Both the position numbers and the translations under genes were made by a program. The notes under the pieces are model-generated. The model saw only the letters and a program-made list of their open reading frames with translations. It had not been told where the DNA came from and made no database searches. Positions 30,761 to 40,155 of a stretch of DNA of 64,000 nt are shown here, piece after piece. The stretch lies in the NCBI GenBank assembly GCA_020073545.1, contig JAIQEZ010000003.1, positions 29,579-93,578 of the forward strand, read 5' to 3'. Positions within the stretch are counted from its first letter, which is position 1. Each line of letters begins with the position of its first letter. Source of the stretch: Terriglobia bacterium. Lineage in GTDB: Bacteria; Acidobacteriota; Terriglobia; UBA7540.

Positions 30761-30837
30761 TGGTCGGGGCGCGCGGATTCGAACCGCGGACCTCTTGCGC
30801 CCAAGGCAAGCGCGCTACCAGGCTGCGCCACGCCCCG
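30761..30837 (-). tRNA. tRNA-Pro (TGG)
   Basis: Minus strand CGGGGCGTGGCGCAGCCTGGTAGCGCGCTTGCCTTGGGCGCAAGAGGTCCGCGGTTCGAATCCGCGCGCCCCGACCA. Confidence 0.95.
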
Positions 30838-30899
30838 CATGGGTCTCAGGGATCATTCTGCCAAGCTTGGCGGATTGTGTCCAGCCTGTTTCGGAGCTG

Positions 30900-32534
30900 T
30901 CACGGGTTGTCGGCGCGATCAGTCGTTGGGGGCTTCAGTCCGCGCTCACGCCGCAACTGATGGTCGCGGCCTGCCAGTGCGACCTTGTACTGCTCGAGCA
31001 AGTCGAACTCCTCAGCGGAAGTCAGTACTTCCATCTGCAGTTTTTCCCACTCGCGCGGCAGACTTTTCATCACCGGCATCTGGTTCCGCTTCCGGTAGAA
31101 GCAGTAGTAACCCAGGCAAAGCAGCACCCAGGAGGGTCCGGCAATGCGGCCGATGGCGTGCGTCGCGATGACCGTGAAGAAGATGGTGCTTACGCCCAGC
31201 AGTCCCAGGAAACCGAGCAGCGGTATTTCGACGACGCGTTCGCCTTTCCTCCAGGGCAGATTGAGCGGCACCTTGTAAGGCCGGGGTGTATACGGGTCGA
31301 GGAAGCGCAAGCGAATGAGCGAGATGAATACCAGAATGTAACCGAGCGTCGCGCCGAAGGCGTACATGTTGCCGAGCGTGCCGAGGAGCTGCGGAGTCAA
31401 TCCGGAAAGCATCACTGCCAGCGCGCCCGCGGCCGAAAAGAATATGATCGTGCGCACCGGGGTGTGGTACCGATGGTGAACGGCTTTGAACCAGGGACTG
31501 ATCAGGCCGAGTTGGGACATGGAGAACGTCAGTCGCGAGGCGCTCATGATCCCCGAGTTCGCTGAAATCGCCAGGATCGTCATGCCCAGAAACGCCGCGA
31601 AGGGGCCGGCGATAAATCCCAAGATGGGGATGTTATGCGCCAGCAAGGCCACGGGATCGTCCATGTGAATCTCGAACTCTTTCCAGGGCAAAACACCCAG
31701 CGCCAGGTTCGAGAAGGCTACGGCAAAGATGAAGACCGTGAAGATCAGCGTGAGGCTCGTGCGCGGAATGATAGTCGCCGGCCGCCGCGTTTCCTGCGCC
31801 GCCTGCGAGATCGACTCGAGCCCCACGAACGAAATAATAGCCAGCGAAAAGCCGTAAGCAAATTGCTTCAGCGAAACGGTGTGCATGGCCGCGCGCCACT
31901 GGCTGGCCAGCAGTTCCGGTTTCCACGCCGCGCAGAAGCCGAAGATGATAATGCCGCTTTCCGTAATGATATCGATGGCGCCCAGGATTTCGTTGAACAA
32001 TGACGATTCGCGGATGCCGCGAATATTCAGCCACACCAGGAAGCCAATGAGTAGGATGGCCTCGACGACATTGTAGGGTTTGTAGAGTGAAAACAATCCC
32101 AGATTCCAAACCGGGCTCGGAAACTCGTGGTGAAAGATGAAAGGGTAGAAGAAATTCAGGTACCCCACCGAGGCGACTGCAAAAAGCGCGATGTCGATGG
32201 TATAGTCCAGCAGCAGCGCCACGCCTGCGACATATCCCCAGAAATCGCCAAGACCACGCAGCGCATAGTACTGCCCGCCGCCCGCCACGGGATAGGCCGA
32301 TGCCAGCTCCGTGTAGGCCAGGCCGATCATGATGTACACCAGGCCCGCGGCAGCAAACGCCATGCTGGCGGCGCCCTGCGCGGCGGCAATCACCAAGCCC
32401 AGCGCCGTGTAAATATCCGCGCCGACGTCCGCATAACCCCACATGAACGAACCCCACACCGTCACATCGCGGCGCAGTTCGACTTCATGGGAAGGCTTGA
32501 CGGAAGAATCCGCAGGAATGGAAGCACTGGCCAT
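30900..32534 (-). CDS. APC-family amino acid permease
   Basis: About 12 TM segments; GFSLAIISFVGLESISQAAQETRRP motif of APC transporters. Confidence 0.9.
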   Translation of the reverse strand: MASASIPADSSVKPSHEVELRRDVTVWGSFMWGYADVGADIYTALGLVIAAAQGAASMAFAAAGLVYIMIGLAYTELASAYPVAGGGQYYALRGLGDFWGYVAGVALLLDYTIDIALFAVASVGYLNFFYPFIFHHEFPSPVWNLGLFSLYKPYNVVEAILLIGFLVWLNIRGIRESSLFNEILGAIDIITESGIIIFGFCAAWKPELLASQWRAAMHTVSLKQFAYGFSLAIISFVGLESISQAAQETRRPATIIPRTSLTLIFTVFIFAVAFSNLALGVLPWKEFEIHMDDPVALLAHNIPILGFIAGPFAAFLGMTILAISANSGIMSASRLTFSMSQLGLISPWFKAVHHRYHTPVRTIIFFSAAGALAVMLSGLTPQLLGTLGNMYAFGATLGYILVFISLIRLRFLDPYTPRPYKVPLNLPWRKGERVVEIPLLGFLGLLGVSTIFFTVIATHAIGRIAGPSWVLLCLGYYCFYRKRNQMPVMKSLPREWEKLQMEVLTSAEEFDLLEQYKVALAGRDHQLRRERGLKPPTTDRADNP

Positions 32535-32819
32535 AATTCGTGAACGAAGGCGATCTTAGCCCGGCTATACCGCTTCGCAGGTGGAACTTAAAGCCCTCAT
32601 GATGCGCTGCGTCCCCCAGCCTGTCAAGCCTTCGCCGCTGCTGGTGCGAAGAGCGCTGCCGATGGGTGAACATCGTCGCAGCCGGCGGTGAGGCGCCCCT
32701 CTTTTGCGGCTTCGAGGTTCCTCCTGGCCGGGCCCGCAGGTTGCTGTGCGAGAAAGGGTCTGGGTTTGCTATCCCGAGTGTCGTGATATACACTGGGCGC
32801 ATTACGCCGGATTCCAGCC

Positions 32820-34712
32820 ATGAAACGGTGCCTTTCGTGTCAAACGCCGTACCCGGATGAATTTGCTTTCTGCCCCCTCGACGGCGCGGAATTGGAAGAC
32901 CCCTCCGTGTACGCGGTGGGCACCACGATTCGTAACAAGTACCGCATCCTGGCGAAGGTCGGCAAGGGCGGCATGGGTCACGTCTACAAGGCGCTGCACC
33001 TTTTGTTCAACGAGGTGCGCGCGCTGAAAGTAATGTATCCCTCGCTCATGGCGCGGGAGGAATTCGTGCAGCGTTTTCTGCGCGAGGCCTTCGTGGCCCG
33101 CCGTCTGCGGCATCCGAACGCCGTCCATGTGGAGGACGTGGACGAGACCGAGGACGGCCGCCCCTGCATCGTGATGGAGTTCATTGACGGGCGAGTCCTC
33201 CGGGACGTCATCCAGCGCGATGCGCCGCTGGCCGTCGGGCGCGCCTGTGCGATCGTCAAGCAGGTGGCTTCGGCCCTCGCCGCTGCGCACGAGCTGGGCA
33301 TCATTCACCGCGACATCAAACCCGAAAACATCGCGTTGGTGGGAGGTGAGGCGGGCGAGTGGGTCAGGGTACTGGATTTCGGTATCACCAAGCTCCGCGA
33401 AGGCCGGCTCAAGGATGAGGTCGGCGCCATGGCCCTGGCGGGCCCCGGGACCTTCTTTGCCATCGGCACCCCCGAATACATGTCGCCGGAGCAGGTGCAG
33501 CAATGGGAACCGGACGGCCGCTCGGACCTCTATTCACTGGGAGTCGTATTTTACGAGATGCTCACGGGCCAGCTGCCGCTGCACGCGGAGTCGCAAGCCG
33601 AGTGGTTCTTGGCGCACGTCGGGCAGACGCCGCGCCGGCTGCACGAATCCGCCGCCGACCTACAAATCCCCGAGCGCATTGCCGACCTCGTGATGGCGAT
33701 GCTCGAGAAGGATCGCGACTCTCGTCCGCCCAACGCCACTGCGGTGATTGAGTGGATTGAAGCCTGCGAAGAGGAGATCCAGTCTCTCAATTTCCCGCCG
33801 ATGACGATCTCCCGGCCACAGGTGGAGCGAGCCTCTCCCGAGGCCACCACCGCTCCGGCATTTTTCGAAGGTTGGAAGCGAGGGAGTCTGATCGCGGAGA
33901 GGTATAAAATCCTCGAGAAGATTGCGGAAGTCCGGCTGGGCCCCGTCTACACCGCACTGGATTCCGCTACGGGCGGCGTGTGCGTCCTCAAGCTCGTCAC
34001 CCCCTGGAATCCGCCCGGGCCGGAACTCATCAACCGGCTTATGGAGTACTGCCGGCGAATGCAGCGATTCGAGCATCCGCACGTGGTTCGGACCTACGAC
34101 CTCGGCCGGGCCGAAGACGGAGTGCTGTTCATCGCCACGGAATATGTGAGTGGACAGAATTTGCGGCAGGTGATCGAGCAGGAGGCTCCGCTGGAACTTT
34201 CACGCGCCTGCCGTATCGTCTGGGAAATCGCCAGCGCGCTCGACGCCGGCCAGAATTTGGGGATGGTACATGGTGACATCAAGCCGGAACACATCCTGCT
34301 CGCACGGCTGCGCAAGACCGAGCTGGCCAAGATTCTGGATTTCAGTCTCGACAGTGTGAAGGAGGCCATGCCCGAACTCTCAGACCCGGACCTCCCTTCG
34401 GAGTGGCTCGCGCCGCTGCATTACATGTCGCCGGAGAGGGTTTCCGGGCAGCCCTACCTGCCGCAGTCCGATATTTATTCGTTGGGAATCGTGTTCTATG
34501 AAATGCTGACCGGACGCCGGCCCTTCGAAGGAAACGGTATTGAAATCGCCATGAAGCAGGTGCGGGAAATGCCGGCCCCGGTCGATCGCGTTCGCCCCGA
34601 ACTAAATATCCCACCTAGCGTCGCCAGCCTGGTGATGAGGATGATCCAGAAAGACCCCGACAACCGGCCGGCCCATCCCCGCATGCTTATGGAAGAGCTT
34701 TCCGCCGTGTAG
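32820..34712 (+). CDS. Ser/Thr protein kinase with a second, pseudokinase-like kinase domain and an N-terminal zinc-ribbon-like motif
   Basis: CLSCQTPYPDEFAFCPLDG; domain 1 VGKGGMGHVY, HRDIKPEN, DFG, SPEQ; domain 2 IAEVRLGPVY, HGDIKPEH, DFS, SPER. Confidence 0.93.
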   Translation: MKRCLSCQTPYPDEFAFCPLDGAELEDPSVYAVGTTIRNKYRILAKVGKGGMGHVYKALHLLFNEVRALKVMYPSLMAREEFVQRFLREAFVARRLRHPNAVHVEDVDETEDGRPCIVMEFIDGRVLRDVIQRDAPLAVGRACAIVKQVASALAAAHELGIIHRDIKPENIALVGGEAGEWVRVLDFGITKLREGRLKDEVGAMALAGPGTFFAIGTPEYMSPEQVQQWEPDGRSDLYSLGVVFYEMLTGQLPLHAESQAEWFLAHVGQTPRRLHESAADLQIPERIADLVMAMLEKDRDSRPPNATAVIEWIEACEEEIQSLNFPPMTISRPQVERASPEATTAPAFFEGWKRGSLIAERYKILEKIAEVRLGPVYTALDSATGGVCVLKLVTPWNPPGPELINRLMEYCRRMQRFEHPHVVRTYDLGRAEDGVLFIATEYVSGQNLRQVIEQEAPLELSRACRIVWEIASALDAGQNLGMVHGDIKPEHILLARLRKTELAKILDFSLDSVKEAMPELSDPDLPSEWLAPLHYMSPERVSGQPYLPQSDIYSLGIVFYEMLTGRRPFEGNGIEIAMKQVREMPAPVDRVRPELNIPPSVASLVMRMIQKDPDNRPAHPRMLMEELSAV

Positions 34713-34812
34713 GGGGACGGCTTGCCGTCCCCGTCTCGGCTTGCAGGGGTAGGGCCCACCCCACGCTGGCTGGTCGCGACGATTAATTCGGGGACGGCGA
34801 GCCGTCCTCCTA
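34709..34812. repeat. Paired GGGGACGGC hairpins (REP-like) between convergent genes; possible bidirectional terminator
   Basis: ggggacggc-tt-gccgtcccc (34713-34732) and ggggacggc-ga-gccgtcctc (34790-34809). Confidence 0.8.
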
Positions 34813-34842
34813 TGCGCCCGTGGAGTTCCGGGATATTGCGGG

Positions 34843-37692
34843 CTAGAGCATCTGTTCAATGATGCCCGGCACAGCCCGTAAGGACTCGTCGAGCTTGGCG
34901 GGATTTTTGCCGCCGGCTTCCGCCAGGTCCTTGCGCCCGCCGCCCGAGCCTTCCACGTAGGTCGCCGCCTGCTTCACGATCTTGCCCGCGTCAAGCTTGT
35001 CCGTCAGGTCCTTGGTGACCGCAGCAATGAGCGAGACTTTGCCGTCCGCGACGCTGCCGAGTACGATCACGCCCGATTGCAGCTTCACGCGCAGGTCGTC
35101 CATCATCTGGCGCATGGCGGAGCGGTCTGTCACTTCAACGCGCGCGGCGACCACCCGCACGCCCTTTACCTCGCGCGCTTGCTCGACCAAGTCGCTCGCT
35201 TCGGAAGCCGCGCGCTTCATCTGTTGCGCTTCCAGTTGCTTGCGCAACCGCTTCTCACTCTCGGTGAGCTTTTCGATGGCCTCAAGCAGTTCGTCAGGTT
35301 TTGAGCGTACTGCCTCGGAAAGCATTGCCAGCGTCTCGCTGGACTTTCTCATCTGCTCGAGGACACCGGTGCCGGTCAACGCTTCGATGCGGCGCGTGCC
35401 CGCCGCCACGCTCGATTCGGAAACGATCTTGAACAGCCCGATGTCGCCTGTGCGCTGCACGTGCGTGCCGCCGCAGAGCTCTTTCGAGAAGTCATCGATC
35501 GAAAGCACGCGCACCTTATCCGCGTATTTCTCACCGAAAAGCGCCATAGCGCCGCTAGCGACGGCCGAGTCCAGGTCTTTCTCTTCCGTCGCAACAACTT
35601 CGTTCTTCAGGATGTGCTCGTTCACCAAGTCCTCGATGTCGAGCAAGTCCTGCTCGTCAAGCGCGGCGTAATGCGTGAAGTCAAATCGCAGCCGTTTATC
35701 CTCCACGAGCGAGCCAGCTTGCTTCACGTGCGTCCCCAGCGTCTTTCGCAGCGCCGCGTGTAGCAAATGCGTGGCCGTGTGGTTGCGGCGAATGGCATCC
35801 CGCCGCGCCGCGTCCACAACTGCTCTAATCTTGTCTCCAATGCGCAGGGGGGCCGGGTCAGTTCTAGTCACTCGGTGGGCAATCACGCCCGTAACTGGCC
35901 AGTAAGCCTCCTTGACGCGTGCGAATATCGCATTCCTGATATAGAACCAGCCTGTGTCTCCAACTTGGCCGCCTGATTCGCCGTAGAATGGAGTCCTGTC
36001 TAACACGATCTCCCACTCGACGGGGCCGGCCATCCCTGCGGTTATTTGCTCGACCGTCCTATCCTCGCCTCTAGGAGAGATTTGAACCACAGTGCAATCC
36101 GCCGCCTCTGTGGCCGAGTACCCTAAGAACTCACTCTTGTGCCGCTTGGCCAATTCGACGTAGACCGGAAGCGCGAGGGATTTCTCGATAGCTCTCCAAC
36201 TGGCCCGTGCCCGATTGCGCTGGATCTGCATTTCGTCTTCGTAGCTTTTGCGGTCGATCTTAATCCTGTAGTTCTTGACGATATCTTCTATGAAGTCAGG
36301 ACGTAGCCCGAAGGTATCGTGTAGCTTGAAAACTACATCGCCAGGGATAGTCCCTGTTTGTCCCCCGAACGCGCTGTGGGGCTGACGTGAGTATTCGCGC
36401 TTCCAGTTGCGGACAGTGTGGGGCATCCCATCCGCGTCTTGCACCGTCATCTCGTCTAGCCTTTCCAATCCGATCTTTGTTGTATGCGCATACCGCTCTT
36501 CTTCAATCTTGATGGCTTTGGCGATGTGGTGCTCAGTCTCGATGAGTTCAGGGTACGCGTCCTTCATCATTTGGACGACGTGGCCGGCCATCTTGTAGAG
36601 GAACGGTTCATTCAGGCCGAGCGTCTGGCCGTGGTAGAGCGCGCGGCGCATGATGAGGCGCAGGACGTAGCCACGGCCTTCGTTGGAAGGCAGGACGCCA
36701 TCAGAAATCAAAAACGTTGCGGCGCGAGCATGGTCGGCGATGATGCGCAGGGAAACGTCGGCATCGTGATTTGCGCCGTACTCCGCGTTGGCGAGGCCTG
36801 CTGCTTCGTCGATTAGGGGACGGAACAAGTCGGTATCGTAATTCGATTTCTTCCCCTGCAGGACCGCGGCGATGCGTTCAAGGCCCATGCCGGTGTCCAC
36901 GCAGGGCTTGGGGAGCAGATCAAGTGCCAGACAGGCGTACCTGTCATCCGAATGCTTGTGGTCGGCTCTAGCCTTCTCATCCCAGTGCGCGGGATAGCCG
37001 TCGCGTTCGTAGCGGCAATACCGGCTGTACTGCATGAACACTAAGTTCCAAATTTCGACAAAGCGCCCGCAATCGCAGGGGAATTTGCAGTTCGTGTGGC
37101 CGAGGTCGCTCGCCCCAGGCCCCAGGTCGTAATGAATCTCTGAGCACGGGCCGCACGGCCCCGTGTCGCCCATCTGCCAAAAGTTATCTTTCAAGCCAAG
37201 CTCCAAGATGCGATCATTGCCCACCCCCTGAGCGACCCAAAGGTCGTGTGCCTCGTCATCGTGGGGAACTAGGTCATGGTCCTCAGGACCAGACCCAGAA
37301 CCGAGAAAAATCGTCACGTAGAGCTTATCGCGGGGGATGGCGAAATCCTTGGTGATGAGTTCCCACGCCCAGGGAATAGCCTCCTTCTTGAAGTAGTCGC
37401 CAAAGGAAAAGTTCCCGAGCATTTCGAAGAAAGTGTGATGACGCGTGGTGCGGCCCACCTGTTCCAGGTCGTTGTGTTTGCCGCCCGCGCGTACGCATTT
37501 CTGCGACGAGCAAGCGCGCGTGTAGTCGCGGCGCTCGCGCCCCAGGAAGACCTCCTTGAACTGATTCATGCCCGCATTCGAGAAGAGCAGCGTAGGATCG
37601 TTCGCCGGCACGAGCGACGAGGAAGGCACCACGCGGTGACCACGGCTCGCAAAAAAGTCCAGGAATCGGGTCCTGATTTCGTTTGCAGTCAT
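34843..37692 (-). CDS. alaS: Alanyl-tRNA synthetase
   Basis: MTANEIRTRFLDFFASRGHRVVPSSSLVP; HTATHLLHAALR; CGGTHVQRTGDIG; DHA domain with GGGRKDLAEAGG. Confidence 0.97.
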   Translation of the reverse strand: MTANEIRTRFLDFFASRGHRVVPSSSLVPANDPTLLFSNAGMNQFKEVFLGRERRDYTRACSSQKCVRAGGKHNDLEQVGRTTRHHTFFEMLGNFSFGDYFKKEAIPWAWELITKDFAIPRDKLYVTIFLGSGSGPEDHDLVPHDDEAHDLWVAQGVGNDRILELGLKDNFWQMGDTGPCGPCSEIHYDLGPGASDLGHTNCKFPCDCGRFVEIWNLVFMQYSRYCRYERDGYPAHWDEKARADHKHSDDRYACLALDLLPKPCVDTGMGLERIAAVLQGKKSNYDTDLFRPLIDEAAGLANAEYGANHDADVSLRIIADHARAATFLISDGVLPSNEGRGYVLRLIMRRALYHGQTLGLNEPFLYKMAGHVVQMMKDAYPELIETEHHIAKAIKIEEERYAHTTKIGLERLDEMTVQDADGMPHTVRNWKREYSRQPHSAFGGQTGTIPGDVVFKLHDTFGLRPDFIEDIVKNYRIKIDRKSYEDEMQIQRNRARASWRAIEKSLALPVYVELAKRHKSEFLGYSATEAADCTVVQISPRGEDRTVEQITAGMAGPVEWEIVLDRTPFYGESGGQVGDTGWFYIRNAIFARVKEAYWPVTGVIAHRVTRTDPAPLRIGDKIRAVVDAARRDAIRRNHTATHLLHAALRKTLGTHVKQAGSLVEDKRLRFDFTHYAALDEQDLLDIEDLVNEHILKNEVVATEEKDLDSAVASGAMALFGEKYADKVRVLSIDDFSKELCGGTHVQRTGDIGLFKIVSESSVAAGTRRIEALTGTGVLEQMRKSSETLAMLSEAVRSKPDELLEAIEKLTESEKRLRKQLEAQQMKRAASEASDLVEQAREVKGVRVVAARVEVTDRSAMRQMMDDLRVKLQSGVIVLGSVADGKVSLIAAVTKDLTDKLDAGKIVKQAATYVEGSGGGRKDLAEAGGKNPAKLDESLRAVPGIIEQML

Positions 37693-37700
37693 AAAGGACA

Positions 37701-37861
37701 ATTTAACACGGAGAGCACAGAATCTTTGCGTCCTCTGTAGTAAGAACTTTTGATCTTTCCGTTGGTGAACTGCCGAGACGAAGAAAGATTTAACACAGAG
37801 AACACGGAGTCTTTGTGTCCTCCCTGGTGAAAGCTTCTAGACCTTTCCGTTGATGAGCCGC
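37701..37861. repeat. Two tandem diverged copies (about 75 bp, 87-bp offset) of the downstream edge of the GxxExxY repeat cassette
   Basis: 37701 atttaacacggagagcacagaatctttgcgtcctctg...gatctttccgttggtgaactgccg and 37788 atttaacacagagaacacggagtctttgtgtcctccc...gacctttccgttgatgagccgccg. Confidence 0.8.
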
Positions 37862-38229
37862 CGTATTCCGTCTTTCAACACAGTCACGTTGAAATTAATC
37901 AGCAGCGCCAGCTTGCATCCCGAAAGCCTCAAATAGGACAGCGTCTGCGCCTCATGAATCGGCGCCAAAGCCTCAACGGACTTGACCTCTACAACCACAG
38001 ATTGTTCCACCAACAAATCCATTCGATAACCGCATTCAAGCTTCACCTCTTCATAAACGAGTGGCACGGGTTTCTGTTGTTCTACAGCAAGTCCTCGTTT
38101 CCCCAGCTCGTGTGCCAAACATGCCACGTAAGCCGACTCGAGCAGCCCGGGACCCAGTGCCCGATGAACTTGGATCGCTGCTCCAATAATCGTCTCCGTG
38201 ATCTTGTTCAACCGCTCCTGCTCGGTCAT
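37837..38229 (-). CDS. GxxExxY family protein (PDDEXK-like)
   Basis: ITETIIGAAIQVHRALGPGLLESAYVACLAHEL...GYRMDLLVEQSVVVEVKSVEAL; likely ATG at 38229, because upstream codons of ORF ..38274 derive from the flanking repeat. Confidence 0.88.
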   Translation of the reverse strand: MTEQERLNKITETIIGAAIQVHRALGPGLLESAYVACLAHELGKRGLAVEQQKPVPLVYEEVKLECGYRMDLLVEQSVVVEVKSVEALAPIHEAQTLSYLRLSGCKLALLINFNVTVLKDGIRRLINGKV

Positions 38230-38242
38230 TTGTGAAAAGACC

Positions 38243-38299
38243 TTAACACAGAGTCCACTGAGGAATGTCGGCACGTGTCCTCTGCGGACTCTGTGTTAA
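38243..38299. repeat. 22-bp inverted repeat TTAACACAGAGTCCRCWGAGGA flanking the start of the GxxExxY gene
   Basis: ttaacacagagtccactgagga (38243-38264) versus reverse complement of tcctctgcggactctgtgttaa (38278-38299), 20/22 matches. Confidence 0.85.
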
Positions 38300-38313
38300 A
38301 TGTTCTTGGGTCG

Positions 38314-38853
38314 CTACGGATTTGGCTCCTCGCCCGACGCTTCCAGATCCAATGGCTCAATGTCATCCGCGACGGGCCGCAACTCAGTTCGAGAGCGTAC
38401 AGCCCTTATAATATCATCCGCGTTGAATCCCAGGCGCAACAGACTTCGACAGAGCGAGTGGAACCGGGCGCGCGTAAGGGGTAGGCGAAGAGTGCGGAGC
38501 TTCTTGGCGAGGGCCTGTTCCAGCAACTCGCGAGCCGGGGTTTCCTGAAAGGCCTGACCGACCGCCGGCTGGATGTACTTGTAGTTGACGAGCTTGGCTT
38601 TCAGTTCGCGCCGGACGCGATGCGGTCCAAAGGCGCGGTTTTGGGCGAGGGAATAAGCGTACTGCTCCGCGAATTTGCGGTCGTCGAGGTAGCCGAGCTG
38701 GCGCAGCCGGGTGAGGGCCTCACGCACCGGCCCGGCTTGCGGGAACTTCCTTTCCAGCGCGCGTCGCAGCTCGGCCACGGAGTAGGGGCGGCGCGCCAAC
38801 ATCCGCAGTGCCGCGGCGAGGGGGTCGGAGGGGACCTGCTTACTTTTTCGCAA
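38314..38853 (-). CDS. recX: Regulatory protein RecX
   Basis: RMLARRPYSVAELRRALERKF...LRQLGYLDDRKFAEQYAYS...RRELKAK. Confidence 0.88.
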   Translation of the reverse strand: MRKSKQVPSDPLAAALRMLARRPYSVAELRRALERKFPQAGPVREALTRLRQLGYLDDRKFAEQYAYSLAQNRAFGPHRVRRELKAKLVNYKYIQPAVGQAFQETPARELLEQALAKKLRTLRLPLTRARFHSLCRSLLRLGFNADDIIRAVRSRTELRPVADDIEPLDLEASGEEPNP

Positions 38854-39997
38854 TCCGGTCCACCTGGCTGCTTCGCTCCATTTCCTCGCGGGCGGCGTCG
38901 GTCGTGGTGCGGATGCCGGCGATGCGCAGCTTGAACTCGTCGGGGTTGGAGGAATTGATCAGGGCTTCCTCCAGCGTGATCAGCCCCTGGGAGTACAGGT
39001 CGTAGAGCGACTGGTCGAAGGTCTGCATCGCGTACTGGGAGACACCGGCGGCAATGGCGTCGTGAATCAGCCGGGTCTTGTCGGGATTGACGATGCAATC
39101 GCGAATGTATTCGGTGGTCACCAGCACTTCCACCGCCGGAACGCGTCCGATACCGTCCGCTTTCCGGACCAAGCGTTGCGAGATGACCGCCTTCAGCGTG
39201 CTCGCCATCTGCATGCGAATCTGCTTCTGCTCCGGCGGCGGGAAGACTGCGATGATGCGTTGGACGGTTTCCGTGGCGTCCGTGGTGTGCAAGGTGGAGA
39301 ACACCAAGTGGCCGGTTTCAGCGGCCAGCAGCGCCGTCTGGATGGTTTCAAGGTCGCGCATTTCGCCCACCAGGATCACGTCGGGGTCCTGGCGGAGGGC
39401 GGCGCGCAGGGCGATGGCGAAACTCGGCGTATCCACTTCCACTTCGCGCTGGTTTACAAAGCCCTTCTTGTCGCGGTGCAGAAACTCGATGGGGTCTTCG
39501 ATGGTCACGATGTGGTCGGTGCGGGTGGAATTGATGCGGTCCACCATGGCGGCCAGGGTCGTGGACTTGCCGCTTCCCGTGGTCCCGGTCACCAGCACCA
39601 GGCCGCGTGCTTCCCCGCAGACCTTGTCCATCACGCGCGGCAGGTAAAGTTCCTCGAACGTGCGGATCTTGGTGGGGATGACGCGCAGCACCATGCCCAC
39701 GTTGCCCCGCTGCTGGAAGACGTTCACGCGGAAACGGCCCAATCCCGCCACGCCGTACGCCATGTCGAGTTCGGTGTTTTCCTTGAACTTCTGCTTCTGC
39801 CGGTTCGTCATGATGCTGAACGCCATGTTCAGCATGTCCTCACTCGAGATGCGCGAGTACTGGGTCAGGGCGCGCAGTTCGCCATCCACGCGAACGTAGG
39901 GATAGTTCCCAACCTTCAAATGCAAGTCGGAGGCTTTATTTTCGCAGGCGGTCCGAAGCAGTGTGTCAATGTTCAGATTATCGGCGCCATTACTCAT
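38840..39997 (-). CDS. pilT: Type IV pilus twitching ATPase PilT/PilU
   Basis: ASDLHLKVG, VTGTTGSGKSTTLAAMVD, ITIEDPIEF-like VTIEDPIEFLH, VLVGEMRDLETIQTALLAAETGHLVFSTLHT. Confidence 0.95.
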   Translation of the reverse strand: MSNGADNLNIDTLLRTACENKASDLHLKVGNYPYVRVDGELRALTQYSRISSEDMLNMAFSIMTNRQKQKFKENTELDMAYGVAGLGRFRVNVFQQRGNVGMVLRVIPTKIRTFEELYLPRVMDKVCGEARGLVLVTGTTGSGKSTTLAAMVDRINSTRTDHIVTIEDPIEFLHRDKKGFVNQREVEVDTPSFAIALRAALRQDPDVILVGEMRDLETIQTALLAAETGHLVFSTLHTTDATETVQRIIAVFPPPEQKQIRMQMASTLKAVISQRLVRKADGIGRVPAVEVLVTTEYIRDCIVNPDKTRLIHDAIAAGVSQYAMQTFDQSLYDLYSQGLITLEEALINSSNPDEFKLRIAGIRTTTDAAREEMERSSQVDRIAKK

Positions 39998-40155
39998 TTG
40001 GAAACCTCACTGAGACGTTTCCGGGATTTGCGCTCAAGTTAACACACGCCTTGGGAGGTGTCAAAGGGCTAGGCGCACGTCTTCGCGCTAATCGTCTCGG
40101 AGGGGCTCAGAGTGCGGACGAACGGCCGGCGGCATCCACACAGGTGCCGCGTGCC

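Noticed and set aside
30681-31565. 294-aa + strand ORF
   Set aside because: Runs through the tRNA-Pro gene and antisense to the APC permease; not credible as coding.
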